64,000 nt of DNA, from NCBI RefSeq assembly GCF_900172315.1, contig NZ_FWFV01000005.1, forward strand, positions 186,001-250,000, written 5' to 3'. The position numbers and the translations under genes are program-made. The notes beneath the pieces were generated by a model. It had not been told where the DNA came from. It was given only the letters and a program-made list of their open reading frames with translations, and did no database searches. Source of the stretch: Palleronia marisminoris (GTDB lineage: Bacteria > Pseudomonadota > Alphaproteobacteria > Rhodobacterales > Rhodobacteraceae). Every line of letters begins with the position of its first letter. Position 1 is the stretch's first letter. This document shows, piece after piece, positions 47,738 through 57,611 of the stretch.

Positions 47738-48367
47738 GTGCGCGAGAACTCGCAGGAAATTGATCCCGGATCGACCGCGCGGCAACATATCCTGAAGGAT
47801 AGTCGCTCAGCTACTTTCCTGATCGCCTTCGGGGCCAATCTGCCCGGTCCCGCCGGCACGCCCCAAGAGACGCTCGGGGCGGCTCTGAACCGCCTCGCGA
47901 CCGACCTGCCCGAGCCGATGAGCATCAGCCGCCTCTACGAGACGCCGGCCTATCCCCCCGGATCGGGCCCGCCCTTCCTCAATGGCTGCGCGGCAGTTCA
48001 ATGGGCCGCGGGGCCAGAGACGCTGCTGGCGCTGCTGCACGACATCGAAGGCGCGTTCGGGCGAACCCGCGCAGGACGGTGGGAGCCGCGGGTGATCGAC
48101 CTTGACCTCATCGCCGCGGGCGCATCCGTGCAGCCCGATCCGGCGACCCAGGATGCGTGGAGGGCGTTGCCTCTCGCAAGGCAGCGGGTGCTGCGTCCGG
48201 ATCGCCTCGTGCTGCCCCATCCGCGGCTTCACGATCGCGCCTTCGTGCTGGTGCCATTGCTCGACGTGGCGCCGGATTGGAGGCATCCGCGGACGGGGCG
48301 ATCCGTGCGCGAGATGGTCGATGCGCTGGACCGCGACGAAAAAGCCTCCATTCGGCCTGTCGCATAA
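47738..48367 (+). CDS. folK: 2-amino-4-hydroxy-6-hydroxymethyldihydropteridine diphosphokinase
   Basis: FolK (HPPK) pyrophosphorylates the pterin precursor in folate synthesis. The 209-residue protein has [40 protein letters not shown], and the signature [15 protein letters not shown] with the catalytic aspartates. [20 protein letters not shown] completes the family pattern. The start is GTG at 47738, with GGGAG 9 nt upstream. The first 25 residues are extra compared with the core domain, so a later start cannot be excluded. rpoZ follows after 107 bp. Confidence 0.93.
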   Translation: MRENSQEIDPGSTARQHILKDSRSATFLIAFGANLPGPAGTPQETLGAALNRLATDLPEPMSISRLYETPAYPPGSGPPFLNGCAAVQWAAGPETLLALLHDIEGAFGRTRAGRWEPRVIDLDLIAAGASVQPDPATQDAWRALPLARQRVLRPDRLVLPHPRLHDRAFVLVPLLDVAPDWRHPRTGRSVREMVDALDRDEKASIRPVA

Positions 48368-48390
48368 GGCAAATTCACGGCGTCCCCGGG

Positions 48391-48418
48391 TTGTCAATAG
48401 AGCGCGACTCGCATATTT
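48391..48418 (+). promoter_or_regulatory. rpoZ: Candidate promoter for rpoZ-rel operon
   Basis: TTGTCA (48391-48396) and ATATTT (48413-48418) are spaced by 16 nt, upstream of the rpoZ start at 48475. Hexamers match the sigma-70 consensus in part. They lie in the only long gap before this operon. Confidence 0.4.
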
Positions 48419-48474
48419 CCACAGCCTCAGCCGGCGTCATCGTGCGCCGTGCCCCGATTCAGCAGGAGAGTCCC

Positions 48475-48831
48475 ATGGCCCGCGTGACCGTCGAAGATTG
48501 CGTCGATAAGGTTCCGAACCGGTTCGAGCTTGTCATGCTCGCCGCGCATCGCGCCCGCGAGATCACCGCCGGCTCCGCACCCACCGTGGACCGCGACAAC
48601 GACAAGAACCCGGTCGTCAGCCTTCGCGAGATCGCCGAAGAGACGCAGCAGGCCGATGGTCTGCGCGAGCGGATGATCGAAAGCCACCAGACCCAGATCG
48701 AGGTGGACGAACCCGAAGAGGATTCCATGGCGCTGCTGATGGGCGCCGAGCAGCAGGACAAGCCCGCCACCGACGACATGTCGGAAGAAAAGCTTCTGCG
48801 CGCCCTGATGGAAGCCCAGCAGCAGAAGTAA
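48475..48831 (+). CDS. rpoZ: DNA-directed RNA polymerase omega subunit
   Basis: Omega helps assemble RNA polymerase and forms part of a ppGpp-binding site. The 118-residue protein starts [20 protein letters not shown] and has [10 protein letters not shown], both diagnostic. An acidic tail of about 40 residues is typical of alphaproteobacterial omega. GCAGGAGA precedes the ATG. It sits 6 nt before the rel gene, an arrangement also seen in E. coli (rpoZ-spoT), and is functionally matched, since ppGpp acts on the polymerase. Confidence 0.97.
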   Translation: MARVTVEDCVDKVPNRFELVMLAAHRAREITAGSAPTVDRDNDKNPVVSLREIAEETQQADGLRERMIESHQTQIEVDEPEEDSMALLMGAEQQDKPATDDMSEEKLLRALMEAQQQK

Positions 48832-48837
48832 GCCTAC

Positions 48838-50979
48838 ATGGATGACGGCGCGATCTGGCTCGAGGATGCGGAACGACTTGTCGCCCGCGTCCGTGCCTAC
48901 AACCCCCGCGCCGATTTTCAGAAAATCCGCGCCGCCTATACCTACGGCGCGGAGATGCACGAGGGGCAGTATCGCCACTCGGGCGAGCCCTACATCACCC
49001 ATCCCGTCGCCGTCGCGATGATCCTGGCAGAGCAGCAGCTCGACGATGCCACGATCATCACCGCGCTGCTGCACGACACGATCGAGGACACCCGCTCGAC
49101 CTATGGCGAGGTGGCCAAGCGCTTCGGTCCCGAAATCGGCGACCTTGTCGACGGGGTGACGAAGCTGACCAAGCTTCAGCTGTCCTCGACCGAAACCAAG
49201 CAGGCCGAGAACTTCCGCAAGCTCTTCATGGCGATGAGCCGCGACGTGCGGGTGATCTTCGTCAAGCTTGCCGACCGCCTGCACAACATGCGCACGATCA
49301 AGGCCATGCGCCCCGACAAGCAGGCCCAGAAGGCGCGCGAGACCATGGATATCTATGCGCCGCTGGCCGGTCGCATGGGCATGCAGTGGATGCGCGAAGA
49401 GCTTGAGGACCTGGCCTTCGGCGTGCTGAACCCGGAAGGCCGCCGCTCGATCATCACCCGCTTCGCCACGCTGCGCCGCGAGACGGGCGACGTGGTCGAG
49501 AAGATCACCGGCGACATCCGGCTGGAGCTCGACAAGGCCGGCATCAAGGGCGAGGTGCAGGGAAGGGCCAAGCGGCCGTTCTCGATCTGGCGCAAGATGG
49601 AAGAGAAGAACGTCGGCTTCTCGCGCCTGTCCGACATCTACGGCTTCCGCGTCATCGTCGCGACCGAGGCCGAGTGCTACTCGGTGCTGGGCGCGATCCA
49701 CTCGCGCTGGCGGGCCGTGCCGGGACGGTTCAAGGATTACATCAGCCAGCCCAAGTCGAACGGCTACCGCTCGATCCACACGACCGTTTCGGGGCGCGAT
49801 GCCAAGCGGGTCGAGGTGCAGATCCGCACCCGCGCCATGCACGAGGTCGCCGAGACCGGCGTGGCCGCGCATTGGTCCTACCGCGATGGCGAGCGCGTCG
49901 AGAACCCCTTCGCGGTCGATCCCGCGGGCTGGGTCGGTGCGCTGATCCAGCAGTTCGACGCGGCGGACGACCACGACGAGTTCCTCGAGGCCGTGAAGCT
50001 CGAGATGTACCAGGACCAGGTGTTCTGCTTCACCCCGAAGGGCGAGGTGGTGAAGCTGCCCAAAGGCGCGACGCCGCTGGATTTCGCCTACGCGATCCAC
50101 ACGAGGATCGGCGAGCGCGCGGTGGGCGCAAAGGTGGACGCGGTCCGCGTGCCGCTCTGGCACCGGTTGCGCAACGGCCAGTCGGTCGAGATCCTGACCG
50201 CCGAAGGTGGAACGCCGCAGGCCGGGTGGCTCGATCTGGTGGTCACGGGGCGGGCGAAATCGGCGATCCGACGGTCCCTGCGCTTCGCGGATCGCAAGCG
50301 CTTCATCAAGATCGGGACCGAGCTGGCTCGCGTCGCCTTCGACCAGATCGACCGGCGCATGACGGACAAGGCGCTGACCGCCGCCGCACGGACGCTGCGC
50401 CTGCCGTCGTCCGAGGAACTGCTGGCCCGGTTGGGCTCGGCCGAGCTGGAAAGCCGCCAGGTGATCGAGGCGCTCTATCCCGGCATCGCCCCGCGCGCGG
50501 GCGACGAGATCGAGCCGACCGCCGCGATCGTGGGCCCGCAGCCCGATCTGACCTTCCGCCGCGCCCCCTGCTGCCAGCCGGTGCCCGGCGAGCGGATCGT
50601 CGGCATCTCGTACCGGGGGCAGGGGGTGCTGGTCCATGCCATCGACTGCGAAGCGCTGGCCGGGTTCGAGGACCAGCCCGAGCGCTGGATCGACCTTGCC
50701 TGGCACGCCGGCAACCACCCGGCTGTCCACGACGTGACCTTCGACCTGACCATCGTGAACGATCCGGGCGTCCTGGGGCGGATCTGCACCATCATCGGGG
50801 TGCAGAAAGCGAACATCTCGGACCTGAGATTCCTGGACCGGCGGCAGGACTTCTTCCGCGTGCGGGTCGATGTCGAACTGCGCTCGGTCGAGCATCTTCA
50901 CGCGCTGCGGATGGCGCTCGAATCGGAACACGACGTCGCCCTGGTCGAGAGGGTGCGGGATCCGGCGTTGAGCCCCTGA
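48838..50979 (+). CDS. rel: Bifunctional (p)ppGpp synthetase/hydrolase (Rel)
   Basis: Rel makes and breaks the alarmone (p)ppGpp. The 713-residue protein has an intact HD hydrolase domain (ALLHDTIEDT, H79 and D80, then FVKLADRLHNMRT). The synthetase has KRPFSIWRKMEEKN, YGFRVIVATE and NGYRSIHTTV. A TGS domain (CFTPKGEVVKLPKGATPLDF) and a C-terminal ACT domain follow. Both enzyme activities look intact, as expected when an organism has a single long Rel. It is second in the rpoZ-rel-DUF2062-pdxJ cluster. Confidence 0.96.
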   Translation: MDDGAIWLEDAERLVARVRAYNPRADFQKIRAAYTYGAEMHEGQYRHSGEPYITHPVAVAMILAEQQLDDATIITALLHDTIEDTRSTYGEVAKRFGPEIGDLVDGVTKLTKLQLSSTETKQAENFRKLFMAMSRDVRVIFVKLADRLHNMRTIKAMRPDKQAQKARETMDIYAPLAGRMGMQWMREELEDLAFGVLNPEGRRSIITRFATLRRETGDVVEKITGDIRLELDKAGIKGEVQGRAKRPFSIWRKMEEKNVGFSRLSDIYGFRVIVATEAECYSVLGAIHSRWRAVPGRFKDYISQPKSNGYRSIHTTVSGRDAKRVEVQIRTRAMHEVAETGVAAHWSYRDGERVENPFAVDPAGWVGALIQQFDAADDHDEFLEAVKLEMYQDQVFCFTPKGEVVKLPKGATPLDFAYAIHTRIGERAVGAKVDAVRVPLWHRLRNGQSVEILTAEGGTPQAGWLDLVVTGRAKSAIRRSLRFADRKRFIKIGTELARVAFDQIDRRMTDKALTAAARTLRLPSSEELLARLGSAELESRQVIEALYPGIAPRAGDEIEPTAAIVGPQPDLTFRRAPCCQPVPGERIVGISYRGQGVLVHAIDCEALAGFEDQPERWIDLAWHAGNHPAVHDVTFDLTIVNDPGVLGRICTIIGVQKANISDLRFLDRRQDFFRVRVDVELRSVEHLHALRMALESEHDVALVERVRDPALSP

Positions 50980-50980
50980 G

Positions 50981-51619
50981 ATGTTCAAGCGCCGCACGCC
51001 CCGATCAACGTTCGCGCAGATCGGCCGCTCGCTCTGGCCGCGCGGGGGGTGGCTGCGGGCGGTGCGCTACGTCGTCTATCGCATCCGCCGCCTGCCGGAC
51101 CCGGCCTACAAGATCAGCCGGGGGATCGCGGCGGGCGTCTTCGCGTCGTTCACGCCGCTCTTCGGGTTCCACTTCTTCGTCGCGGCGGGACTGGCCTGGA
51201 TCATGGGCGGCAACATTCTGGCGGCGCTTCTGGCGACCTTCACCGGCAACCCGATCACCTTCCCGATCATCGCCGGGGTCTCGGTCCAGTTGGGAAGCTG
51301 GATCCTCGACCGGCCCGAGCCGATGCCTCTGAACGAGGTTTTCAACGCCTTCAGCCACGTTTCGGTCGAGCTCTGGCACAACCTGCACGCCACGTTCACG
51401 TCGGCCCCGGTCATCTGGTCCAACATGGCCGACTTCTTCGCCATGGTCTTCCTGCCCTACCTCGTCGGAGGCATCTTTCCTGGTGTGGTCGCGGGCATCG
51501 TGGCCTACTGCGTGTCGCGTCCGGTGATCGCGGCGTATCAGAGGGCCCGGATCACGCGCCTCAAGGCGCGGTTCGAGAAACGGCACGACCTGAGGGTGCC
51601 GAGGGAGAAGAAGATATGA
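50981..51619 (+). CDS. DUF2062 family membrane protein
   Basis: The 212-residue protein has three or four membrane helices and the DUF2062 motifs [20 protein letters not shown] and [21 protein letters not shown]. The N- and C-termini are strongly basic and probably cytoplasmic. The function is unknown. It starts 1 nt after the rel stop and overlaps the pdxJ start by 4 nt, so it is translationally tied to both. Confidence 0.9.
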   Translation: MFKRRTPRSTFAQIGRSLWPRGGWLRAVRYVVYRIRRLPDPAYKISRGIAAGVFASFTPLFGFHFFVAAGLAWIMGGNILAALLATFTGNPITFPIIAGVSVQLGSWILDRPEPMPLNEVFNAFSHVSVELWHNLHATFTSAPVIWSNMADFFAMVFLPYLVGGIFPGVVAGIVAYCVSRPVIAAYQRARITRLKARFEKRHDLRVPREKKI

Positions 51620-52368
51620 GCGAGCGGCTGCGTCTCGGCGTCAACATCGACCATGTCGCAACTGTGCGGAACGCCCGGGGCGGGGACCTGCCCGACCCCG
51701 TCCGCGCGGCGAAGCTGGCCCAGGCCGCCGGGGCGGACGGGATCACGGCGCATCTGCGCGAGGACCGGCGGCACATCTCGGACCGGGACATCGACGCGCT
51801 GAAGAGCGCGCTGTCGGTGCCGCTGAACTTCGAGATGGCGGCCACGGACGAGATGCAGGCGATCGCGCTGCGTCACAAGCCGCACGCGGTCTGCATCGTG
51901 CCGGAACGGCGCGAGGAGCGGACGACCGAGGGGGGGCTCGAGGTCGCGCGCGACGAAAACCGGCTGGCGCATTTCATCGCGCCTCTGGCCGAGGCGGGGT
52001 GCCGGGTGTCGATCTTCATCGCCGCCGACCGCCCCCAGATCGAGGCTGCCGCGCGGATCGGTGCCAGCGTCGTCGAGCTTCACACCGGCGCCTATTGCGA
52101 TGCCCACGCCGAAGGTCGCGAGGCGGATCGCGAGGCCGAGCTCGTGCGGATCACCGACATGGCGGGTTATGCTGACGAATTGGGGCTCGAGGTGCACGCC
52201 GGCCACGGCCTGACCTACGGTTCGGTGCCCCCCATCGCTGCGCTGCCACAGGTGCGCGAGTTGAATATCGGGCATTTCCTGATCGGCGAGGCGATCTTCC
52301 GCGGCCTCGACCCCGCCATCCGCGAGATGCGGCGCGTGATGGACGAGGCCCGGGAACTCACCCGATAG
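51616..52368 (+). CDS. pdxJ: Pyridoxine 5'-phosphate synthase
   Basis: PdxJ makes pyridoxine 5'-phosphate, which becomes PLP. The 250-residue TIM-barrel protein starts [42 protein letters not shown] and [14 protein letters not shown] carry active-site residues, and [12 protein letters not shown] closes the phosphate site. It is the last gene in the rpoZ cluster, overlapping DUF2062. In many relatives acpS follows, but here a hairpin and a convergent ABC permease come next. Confidence 0.97.
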   Translation: MSERLRLGVNIDHVATVRNARGGDLPDPVRAAKLAQAAGADGITAHLREDRRHISDRDIDALKSALSVPLNFEMAATDEMQAIALRHKPHAVCIVPERREERTTEGGLEVARDENRLAHFIAPLAEAGCRVSIFIAADRPQIEAAARIGASVVELHTGAYCDAHAEGREADREAELVRITDMAGYADELGLEVHAGHGLTYGSVPPIAALPQVRELNIGHFLIGEAIFRGLDPAIREMRRVMDEARELTR

Positions 52369-52370
52369 GG

Positions 52371-52397
52371 GGCGCCAGCAGTCGGCAGGCTGGCGCC
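52371..52397. terminator. Hairpin between pdxJ and the ABC permease gene
   Basis: GGCGCCAGC (52371-52379) pairs perfectly with GCTGGCGCC (52389-52397) around a 9-nt loop. It lies between the two convergent stop codons (52368 and 52400). No T run is seen, but its place suits a shared terminator. Confidence 0.5.
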
Positions 52398-52399
52398 GG

Positions 52400-54916
52400 T
52401 CAGTCCTGTGCGCGCAGGATCCGGGCGGGCCGGGCCGCCAGCGGCCCCCAGGCGAAGGCCAGCCCCGCCAGAAGGGTCAGGGAGACGCCGCCTGCTATGA
52501 TCGTCAGGGCCGAAAGGGGCGCGAAGCGGTAGCTCGTTTCCATGATGTAGACCGATACGCCCCATCCTGCCGTCGCGCCCGCAACGGTCGCCACGAGGCC
52601 GGCGACGAGGCCCAGGATCGCCCAGCGCAGAGCGAAGCTCGTGAGGATCGTGGTGCGCGAGGCGCCGACGGTCTTGAGGATCGACGCCTCGTAGGTGCGC
52701 GCCCGTGTCCCCGCCGCCGCCGCGCCGATCAGCACCACGGCGCCGGTCACGAGGGTCGCAGAGGCGCCGTAGGTGATCGCTGCGGCCACCCCGGCGAGGA
52801 TCTCGGACACCCGGTCGATCGCGTCGCGCACCCGGATCGCGGTGATGTTGGGGAACTGGCCGGCGATGTCTCGCAGGATACGCGCCTCGGCCTCTGGGGC
52901 GGCGTAGATCGTCGCTATCCAGGTATGGGGCGCGCCTTGCAATGCGGCCGGGTTCATCGACAGGACGAAACCGATCCCCGCGTTCGAGAAATCCACCTCT
53001 CGGAAAGACGTGATCTCGCCTTCGATGTCGCGGCCCAGGACGTTCACTGTCAGGCTGTCACCCAGCTCGAGCCCCAGCTCTGCGGCCTCTTCGGCGGCGA
53101 AGCTGACCTGGTTCGGGCCGTCGTAGCCCTCGGGCCACCATTCGCCGGCGGTGATCGTGGTGTCCGGCGGCGGGGTCGGGGCGTAGGTCACACCGCGGTC
53201 ACCGCGCAGCACCCAGTGTTCGCCGGCGACAGTCTCGGCATCCTGGCCGTTTATCTCGGTGATGATACCGCGAAGCATGGGCGCGGCCTCGATCCTCTCG
53301 ACCTGCGGGTCATCTTCAAGGGCGCGGATCGTGTCGATCTGGTCGGGCTGGATATCCACCATGAAATAGGCGGGCGCGACCTCCGGCAGGTCGCGCTGGA
53401 TCGCGGCGCGCAAGTTGGCGTCGATCTGGCCGACCGCGGCCAGAACGGTGAGCCCAAGCCCGAGGGACAGCACCACCGCCCCGGCCTCGCCCGACGGGCC
53501 GCCGACCGCGCCCAGCGCCATGCGCAGCGACGAGCGTCCTTGGAACATGGGAAGGCGTCCCAGCCACCGGGCGGTGCGGCGCACGGCCCAGGCGGTGCCG
53601 AGCAACGCGAGGAATGCGGCCAGAAGTCCGCCGGCGGTATAGAGGGTAAGCGTCGGAATGCCCGAGAGCAGCGCGGCGGCGGCGACGAGGGTGAGCAGGA
53701 GCAGCCCGGTGGCCAAAAGGTAGCCGCGCCGGGGCAGCCCGCCGGGCAGGCCGCCGGCTTCGCGGAACAGGGCTGCGGCGCGGATGTCCTGCGCCTTGGC
53801 GAGCGGCCAGAGGGTGAAGAGCGCAGCGGCGAGGGTGCCGTAGAGCGCCGCCTCGACCAGCGCCAGCGGGTAAACCGAGATCGCGGCGGGAATCGGCAGG
53901 CGGTCCTTGATCAGCGGGGCGAAGACGAGGGGCAGCGCGCCGCCAAGCGCGAGGCCAAGGACGACGGCAAGCGCGGTGACCGCGCCGATCTGCAGGGCGA
54001 AGGCCAGGAACAGGGTCCGTGCCTCGGCGCCCAGGGTCTTGAGGGTGGCGATGGTGGCGGTCTTTTCCACCATGTGCGCGCGCACGGCCGAGGCCACGCC
54101 GATCCCGCCGACCGCCAAGCCGGCGAGCCCCACCAGAACGAGGAAGGCCGACAGGCGCTCGACGAAGGCCTGGATGCCGGGCGCGCCGTTGCGGCGGTCG
54201 CGCCAGCGGTAGCCCTCGTCCGGCATGACGGCCGCGAGGTTCTCTTCGGCCGCGTCGAGATCGGTCCCCTCGGGCAGGCGCAGGCGGTACTCGGTCTCGT
54301 AGAGGGTGCCGGGCTGGATCAGGCCGGTGCCCTCCAGATCCTCGGTCAGGATGAGCGTCCGGGGCCCCAGTTCGAAGCCGCCGGCGGCGTTGTCGGGCTC
54401 GGCCACGATCCGCGCGGTGAGGCGGAAGGTCTTTTCGCCGAGGGTGAAGGTCTCGCCGATGTCGAGGCCGAGGCGGTCGGCCAGCACCGGGTCCATCGCG
54501 GCACCGGGCGGGTCGCCTGCGGTGGCCTGTGCCAGGGTTTGCGGGGGATCGAGGCGCAGGTCGCCGTAGATCGGGTAGGCGTCGTCGACCGCCTTGATCT
54601 CTGTCAGGGCGCGGTCCTCACCGACCCTCACCATCGAGCGGAAGTCGACGATCTCGGACACCTCGCCCAGATCGGCGAGAGCGGCACGCTCGGCCTCGGT
54701 GGCGAAGCGATAGGTGAACTCGACGCTGGCATCGCCGCCCAGCAGGGTCGCGCCCTCGCGGGCAAGGCCCTCGGTGATCGCCTCGCGCACCGAGCCCACG
54801 GCGGCGATCGCGGCGATCCCGAGGGCGAGACAGGCGAGGAAGACACGGAATCCACGCAGCCCGTGCCGGAACCCGTTGCGCAGCTCTCGGCGGGCGATGT
54901 TGAGGGCGGGGTTCAC
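52400..54916 (-). CDS. FtsX-type ABC transporter permease (YbbP-like)
   Basis: The 838-residue protein has the MacB/FtsX double-domain layout: an N-terminal helix (RVFLACLALGIAAIAAVGSV), a large periplasmic domain, three helices, a helix pair, a second periplasmic domain and three final helices. RTYEASILKTVGASRTTILT is the FtsX-domain coupling segment. Together with the overlapping ATPase gene and the adjacent esterase it matches the YbbP-YbbA-TesA arrangement. It may extract or release lipids or lipoproteins. Its start overlaps the ATPase stop by 4 nt. Confidence 0.92.
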   Translation of the reverse strand: MNPALNIARRELRNGFRHGLRGFRVFLACLALGIAAIAAVGSVREAITEGLAREGATLLGGDASVEFTYRFATEAERAALADLGEVSEIVDFRSMVRVGEDRALTEIKAVDDAYPIYGDLRLDPPQTLAQATAGDPPGAAMDPVLADRLGLDIGETFTLGEKTFRLTARIVAEPDNAAGGFELGPRTLILTEDLEGTGLIQPGTLYETEYRLRLPEGTDLDAAEENLAAVMPDEGYRWRDRRNGAPGIQAFVERLSAFLVLVGLAGLAVGGIGVASAVRAHMVEKTATIATLKTLGAEARTLFLAFALQIGAVTALAVVLGLALGGALPLVFAPLIKDRLPIPAAISVYPLALVEAALYGTLAAALFTLWPLAKAQDIRAAALFREAGGLPGGLPRRGYLLATGLLLLTLVAAAALLSGIPTLTLYTAGGLLAAFLALLGTAWAVRRTARWLGRLPMFQGRSSLRMALGAVGGPSGEAGAVVLSLGLGLTVLAAVGQIDANLRAAIQRDLPEVAPAYFMVDIQPDQIDTIRALEDDPQVERIEAAPMLRGIITEINGQDAETVAGEHWVLRGDRGVTYAPTPPPDTTITAGEWWPEGYDGPNQVSFAAEEAAELGLELGDSLTVNVLGRDIEGEITSFREVDFSNAGIGFVLSMNPAALQGAPHTWIATIYAAPEAEARILRDIAGQFPNITAIRVRDAIDRVSEILAGVAAAITYGASATLVTGAVVLIGAAAAGTRARTYEASILKTVGASRTTILTSFALRWAILGLVAGLVATVAGATAGWGVSVYIMETSYRFAPLSALTIIAGGVSLTLLAGLAFAWGPLAARPARILRAQD

Positions 54917-55602
54917 TCCGCCGCCTCGGCGTTGCGGGCAAGGCGGCCGTCCTCGAGCCGGATGGTGCGGCCACAGCGCGCGGCGAGGTCGGGGGCGTGC
55001 GTGACCAGAATCAGCGTCGAGCCGTGGCGCGCGTTCAAACCGAAGAGCAGGTCCATGATGGCATGGCCTGTGGGACCGTCCAGGTTGCCGGTCGGTTCGT
55101 CGGCAAGCAGGATTTCGGGCCGAGGTGCTGCGGCGCGCGCCAAGGCCACGCGCTGCTGCTCGCCGCCCGACAGCTCGGACGGGTAGTGGTGCATCCGGTG
55201 CCCGAGACCGACGGCCTCAAGCTCGGCGGCGGCGCGCTCGAACGCGTCGCCATGTCGCGCCAGTTCGAGGGGCGTCGCCACGTTTTCGAGCGCGGTCATC
55301 GTCGGGATCAGGTGGAAGGACTGGAACACCACGCCCATATGGGACCGACGGAAGCGGGCGAGCGCATCCTCGTTCATCGCGGTCAGGTCGTGACCCAGCG
55401 CATGCACGGTGCCGCCCGTGGCCCTTTCGAGGCCGCCCATGACCATGAGGAGCGACGACTTGCCCGACCCACTCGGCCCGACCAGCCCCACCGTCTCGCC
55501 ACGCGCCACGTCGAGCGTGACGCCCTTCAGGATTTCCACCGGCCCCGCATTGCCGGCAAGGGTGAGTTCCGTGTCGGCGAGCGTGAGGATGGTTTCGGCC
55601 AT
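54913..55602 (-). CDS. ABC transporter ATP-binding protein (YbbA-like)
   Basis: The 229-residue ATPase has Walker A GPSGSGKSS at about 42-50, the Q-loop in VVFQSFHLIP, the signature LSGGEQQRVALARA and Walker B EILLADEPTGNLD. It is of the LolD/MacB type and drives the FtsX-like permease encoded next, with a 4-nt overlap. The ATG at 55602 is supported by the usual N-terminus. The longer open frame covers the divergent esterase promoter. The two divergent starts share the sequence CATG or are 40 bp apart, depending on the esterase start. Confidence 0.93.
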   Translation of the reverse strand: MAETILTLADTELTLAGNAGPVEILKGVTLDVARGETVGLVGPSGSGKSSLLMVMGGLERATGGTVHALGHDLTAMNEDALARFRRSHMGVVFQSFHLIPTMTALENVATPLELARHGDAFERAAAELEAVGLGHRMHHYPSELSGGEQQRVALARAAAPRPEILLADEPTGNLDGPTGHAIMDLLFGLNARHGSTLILVTHAPDLAARCGRTIRLEDGRLARNAEAAE

Positions 55603-55642
55603 GTGCAACTCCGTACTGCGTTCCGCATATGGGGCCGGGGGC

Positions 55643-56278
55643 ATGGCCCTCAAGGCAGGCGCGCTGATCTGTCTGGCCGGACCCGCGCTGGCCGAGGTCA
55701 CGGTTGCGGCACTGGGCGATTCGCTGACCCAGGGCTACGGGCTGCGGCAGGACGAGGGGTTCGTCCCGCAGCTTCGCGAATGGCTGCACGCGCAAGGGGC
55801 CGAGGTGGAGGTGATCAATGCCGGAGTCTCGGGCGACACAACGGCGGGCGGGCTCAGCCGTGTGGCGTGGACCCTGACCGATGAGGTGGACGCGATGGTC
55901 GTGGCGCTGGGCGGAAACGACCTGTTGCGCGGGATCGACCCGGCGGCCTCGAAGGCCAACCTCGACGGTATCCTCGCGGCGGCAGACGAGGCCGGGGTCG
56001 AGGTGCTGCTGATCGGCATGGAGGCGCCGGGCAACTACGGTGCGGACTACAAGCGCGCCTTCGACGGGATGTACGGCGAGCTTGCCGAAAAATGGGACGT
56101 GCCGCTTGCCGAAACCACGTTCCTGGGCGCCTTGATGGAGATCGAGGACCGCCAGGCCGCGACCGCCCGCTACATGCAGGACGACGGCATCCATCCCAAT
56201 GCCGAGGGCGTGGGCGTGATCGTCGAAGCGCTTGGCCCCGCCGTGCTGAACCTGGTGGAGCGCACCGAGGGCGAGTGA
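55643..56278 (+). CDS. SGNH-family esterase (TesA/arylesterase type)
   Basis: The protein is a GDSL/SGNH lipase-esterase with VAALGDSLTQGYGLRQDEGF (catalytic serine), VINAGVSGDTTAGG, VALGGNDLLRG and DDGIHPNAEGVGVI (catalytic Asp and His). A signal peptide MALKAGALICLAGPALA supports the ATG at 55643 and a periplasmic place. An upstream ATG at 55601 would add 14 residues and overlap the start codon of the divergent ATPase gene. Neighbouring YbbA/YbbP-like genes repeat the E. coli arrangement. Confidence 0.9.
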   Translation: MALKAGALICLAGPALAEVTVAALGDSLTQGYGLRQDEGFVPQLREWLHAQGAEVEVINAGVSGDTTAGGLSRVAWTLTDEVDAMVVALGGNDLLRGIDPAASKANLDGILAAADEAGVEVLLIGMEAPGNYGADYKRAFDGMYGELAEKWDVPLAETTFLGALMEIEDRQAATARYMQDDGIHPNAEGVGVIVEALGPAVLNLVERTEGE

Positions 56279-56352
56279 CCGGGCGGCCATGATCCCGCGG
56301 GTTGTTCGGGCCTGATATTGCACGCCTGCATGGGCCATGCGAAGCCGCGCCC

Positions 56353-57552
56353 ATGCAGGCAATCCGACTCATCGCGGGGGACCGGGCGCTTCAGCTCATC
56401 ACCCTCGCGTTCCTCCTCCACGGCAGCTTTGCCGCGTCATTGGTGCCCTACCGCTCGCTTCTGGGGGTAGAGTGGTTCGGCTTGTCGGACGGGATGTTCT
56501 CGCTGGTCTTCGCCTGCGGGTCGATGCTCAGCCTGTTCTGCGCCATCGGGGTGGGCGTGCTGACCGACCGGACCGGGCGGCGGCGCAACGCAGCGCGGCT
56601 GGCCTCGGCGGCTGGTGTCACGGGCGCGGCGCTGGTGTTCCTGGTGAACGAGACCTGGGCCTTCGTCGTCGCGCATATCCTGTTCTTTCCCGTGGGAATG
56701 ACGCTGTTCTCGCAGCTTTTCACCTTGGCCCGCCTCGCCGCCTCGACCCATCCGCCCGAGATGCGCACCGGCCTTCTGGCGGCGATCCGCGCGGCCTTTG
56801 CGGTGCCCTTCGTCGTCGTGCTGCCGGTCTGGTCCGTCGTGCTTTCGGCCGGCGTGCCGCTGATCTGGGTCTATGGCGTCTGTGCCATTGCCGAACTGAC
56901 GACCCTGACGCTGTTCGTGCTGGCCTGGCCGGCGGACGGACGGACCCGCTGGAAGGATGCGCCCTCGGGCCTGACGCTGGTGGGTGCCCTGCGGGAGCTG
57001 TCGGAGCCGCGCGTGGTGGGGCGGTCGGCGATGGTGGTGCTGGTGCTGTCGGGGTTGCAGATCTACCTCATCCTCGTCGGCCTGATCCTGACCGGGTTCG
57101 CAGAGCGCGATGCGGGCGACGTGGCGCTCTTCGTCGGCGCCGTGGCGGCGCTGGAGATCCCGATCATGCTGGCGCTGTCGGGGCCGTTGCAGCGGTTCGG
57201 GCAGGTCCGGGTGATCGCCTTCGGAGCGTTGGTCTACGCCGCCTTCGTCGGGCTGATGCCGGTGCTGGGGCCGCTTCCGGTGGTCTGGGTGCTGCCGGTG
57301 CTGGGCGCGCTGGGCGGCGCGGTAATCCTGACCGTCCCGAACGCCTACCTGCAGGACCTGATGGATGCACGCCCCGGCGCAGGCGGATCGCTGATCGCGC
57401 TGTGCAACCTGGCCGCGCAACTGCTGGCCGCGGCGCTGTTCGCGGCGGGCACGGCGATCGGGGGCTATGGCCTTGTCGCGTGGATCGCCGCAGGGGTCGT
57501 GTCGGTCGGTGGTGTGGGCTTGGCGCTTCGGGGCGCGCCCGCTCGCGCGTGA
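56353..57552 (+). CDS. MFS transporter
   Basis: The 399-residue protein has 12 hydrophobic helices. The motif GVLTDRTGRRRNAARLASAA after helix 2 is the MFS loop signature. SGPLQRFGQVRVIAFG occupies the corresponding place in the second half. The set resembles the SET sugar-efflux type of MFS proteins, but this is uncertain. I chose the ATG at 56353. A TTG at 56302 is open but lies in the intergenic part. It follows the esterase and precedes the prephenate dehydrogenase-like gene, on the same strand. Confidence 0.88.
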   Translation: MQAIRLIAGDRALQLITLAFLLHGSFAASLVPYRSLLGVEWFGLSDGMFSLVFACGSMLSLFCAIGVGVLTDRTGRRRNAARLASAAGVTGAALVFLVNETWAFVVAHILFFPVGMTLFSQLFTLARLAASTHPPEMRTGLLAAIRAAFAVPFVVVLPVWSVVLSAGVPLIWVYGVCAIAELTTLTLFVLAWPADGRTRWKDAPSGLTLVGALRELSEPRVVGRSAMVVLVLSGLQIYLILVGLILTGFAERDAGDVALFVGAVAALEIPIMLALSGPLQRFGQVRVIAFGALVYAAFVGLMPVLGPLPVVWVLPVLGALGGAVILTVPNAYLQDLMDARPGAGGSLIALCNLAAQLLAAALFAAGTAIGGYGLVAWIAAGVVSVGGVGLALRGAPARA

Positions 57553-57611
57553 CACCATTGTCATCGCGCGCGGGGCCTGTAAGACAGGGCCGCACGCACG
57601 CGAGGAGCCCA

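Noticed and set aside
48427-50997. An 856-codon minus-strand frame opposite rpoZ/rel
   Set aside because: It is antisense to two clear genes and His/Arg-rich, as expected of a shadow frame.
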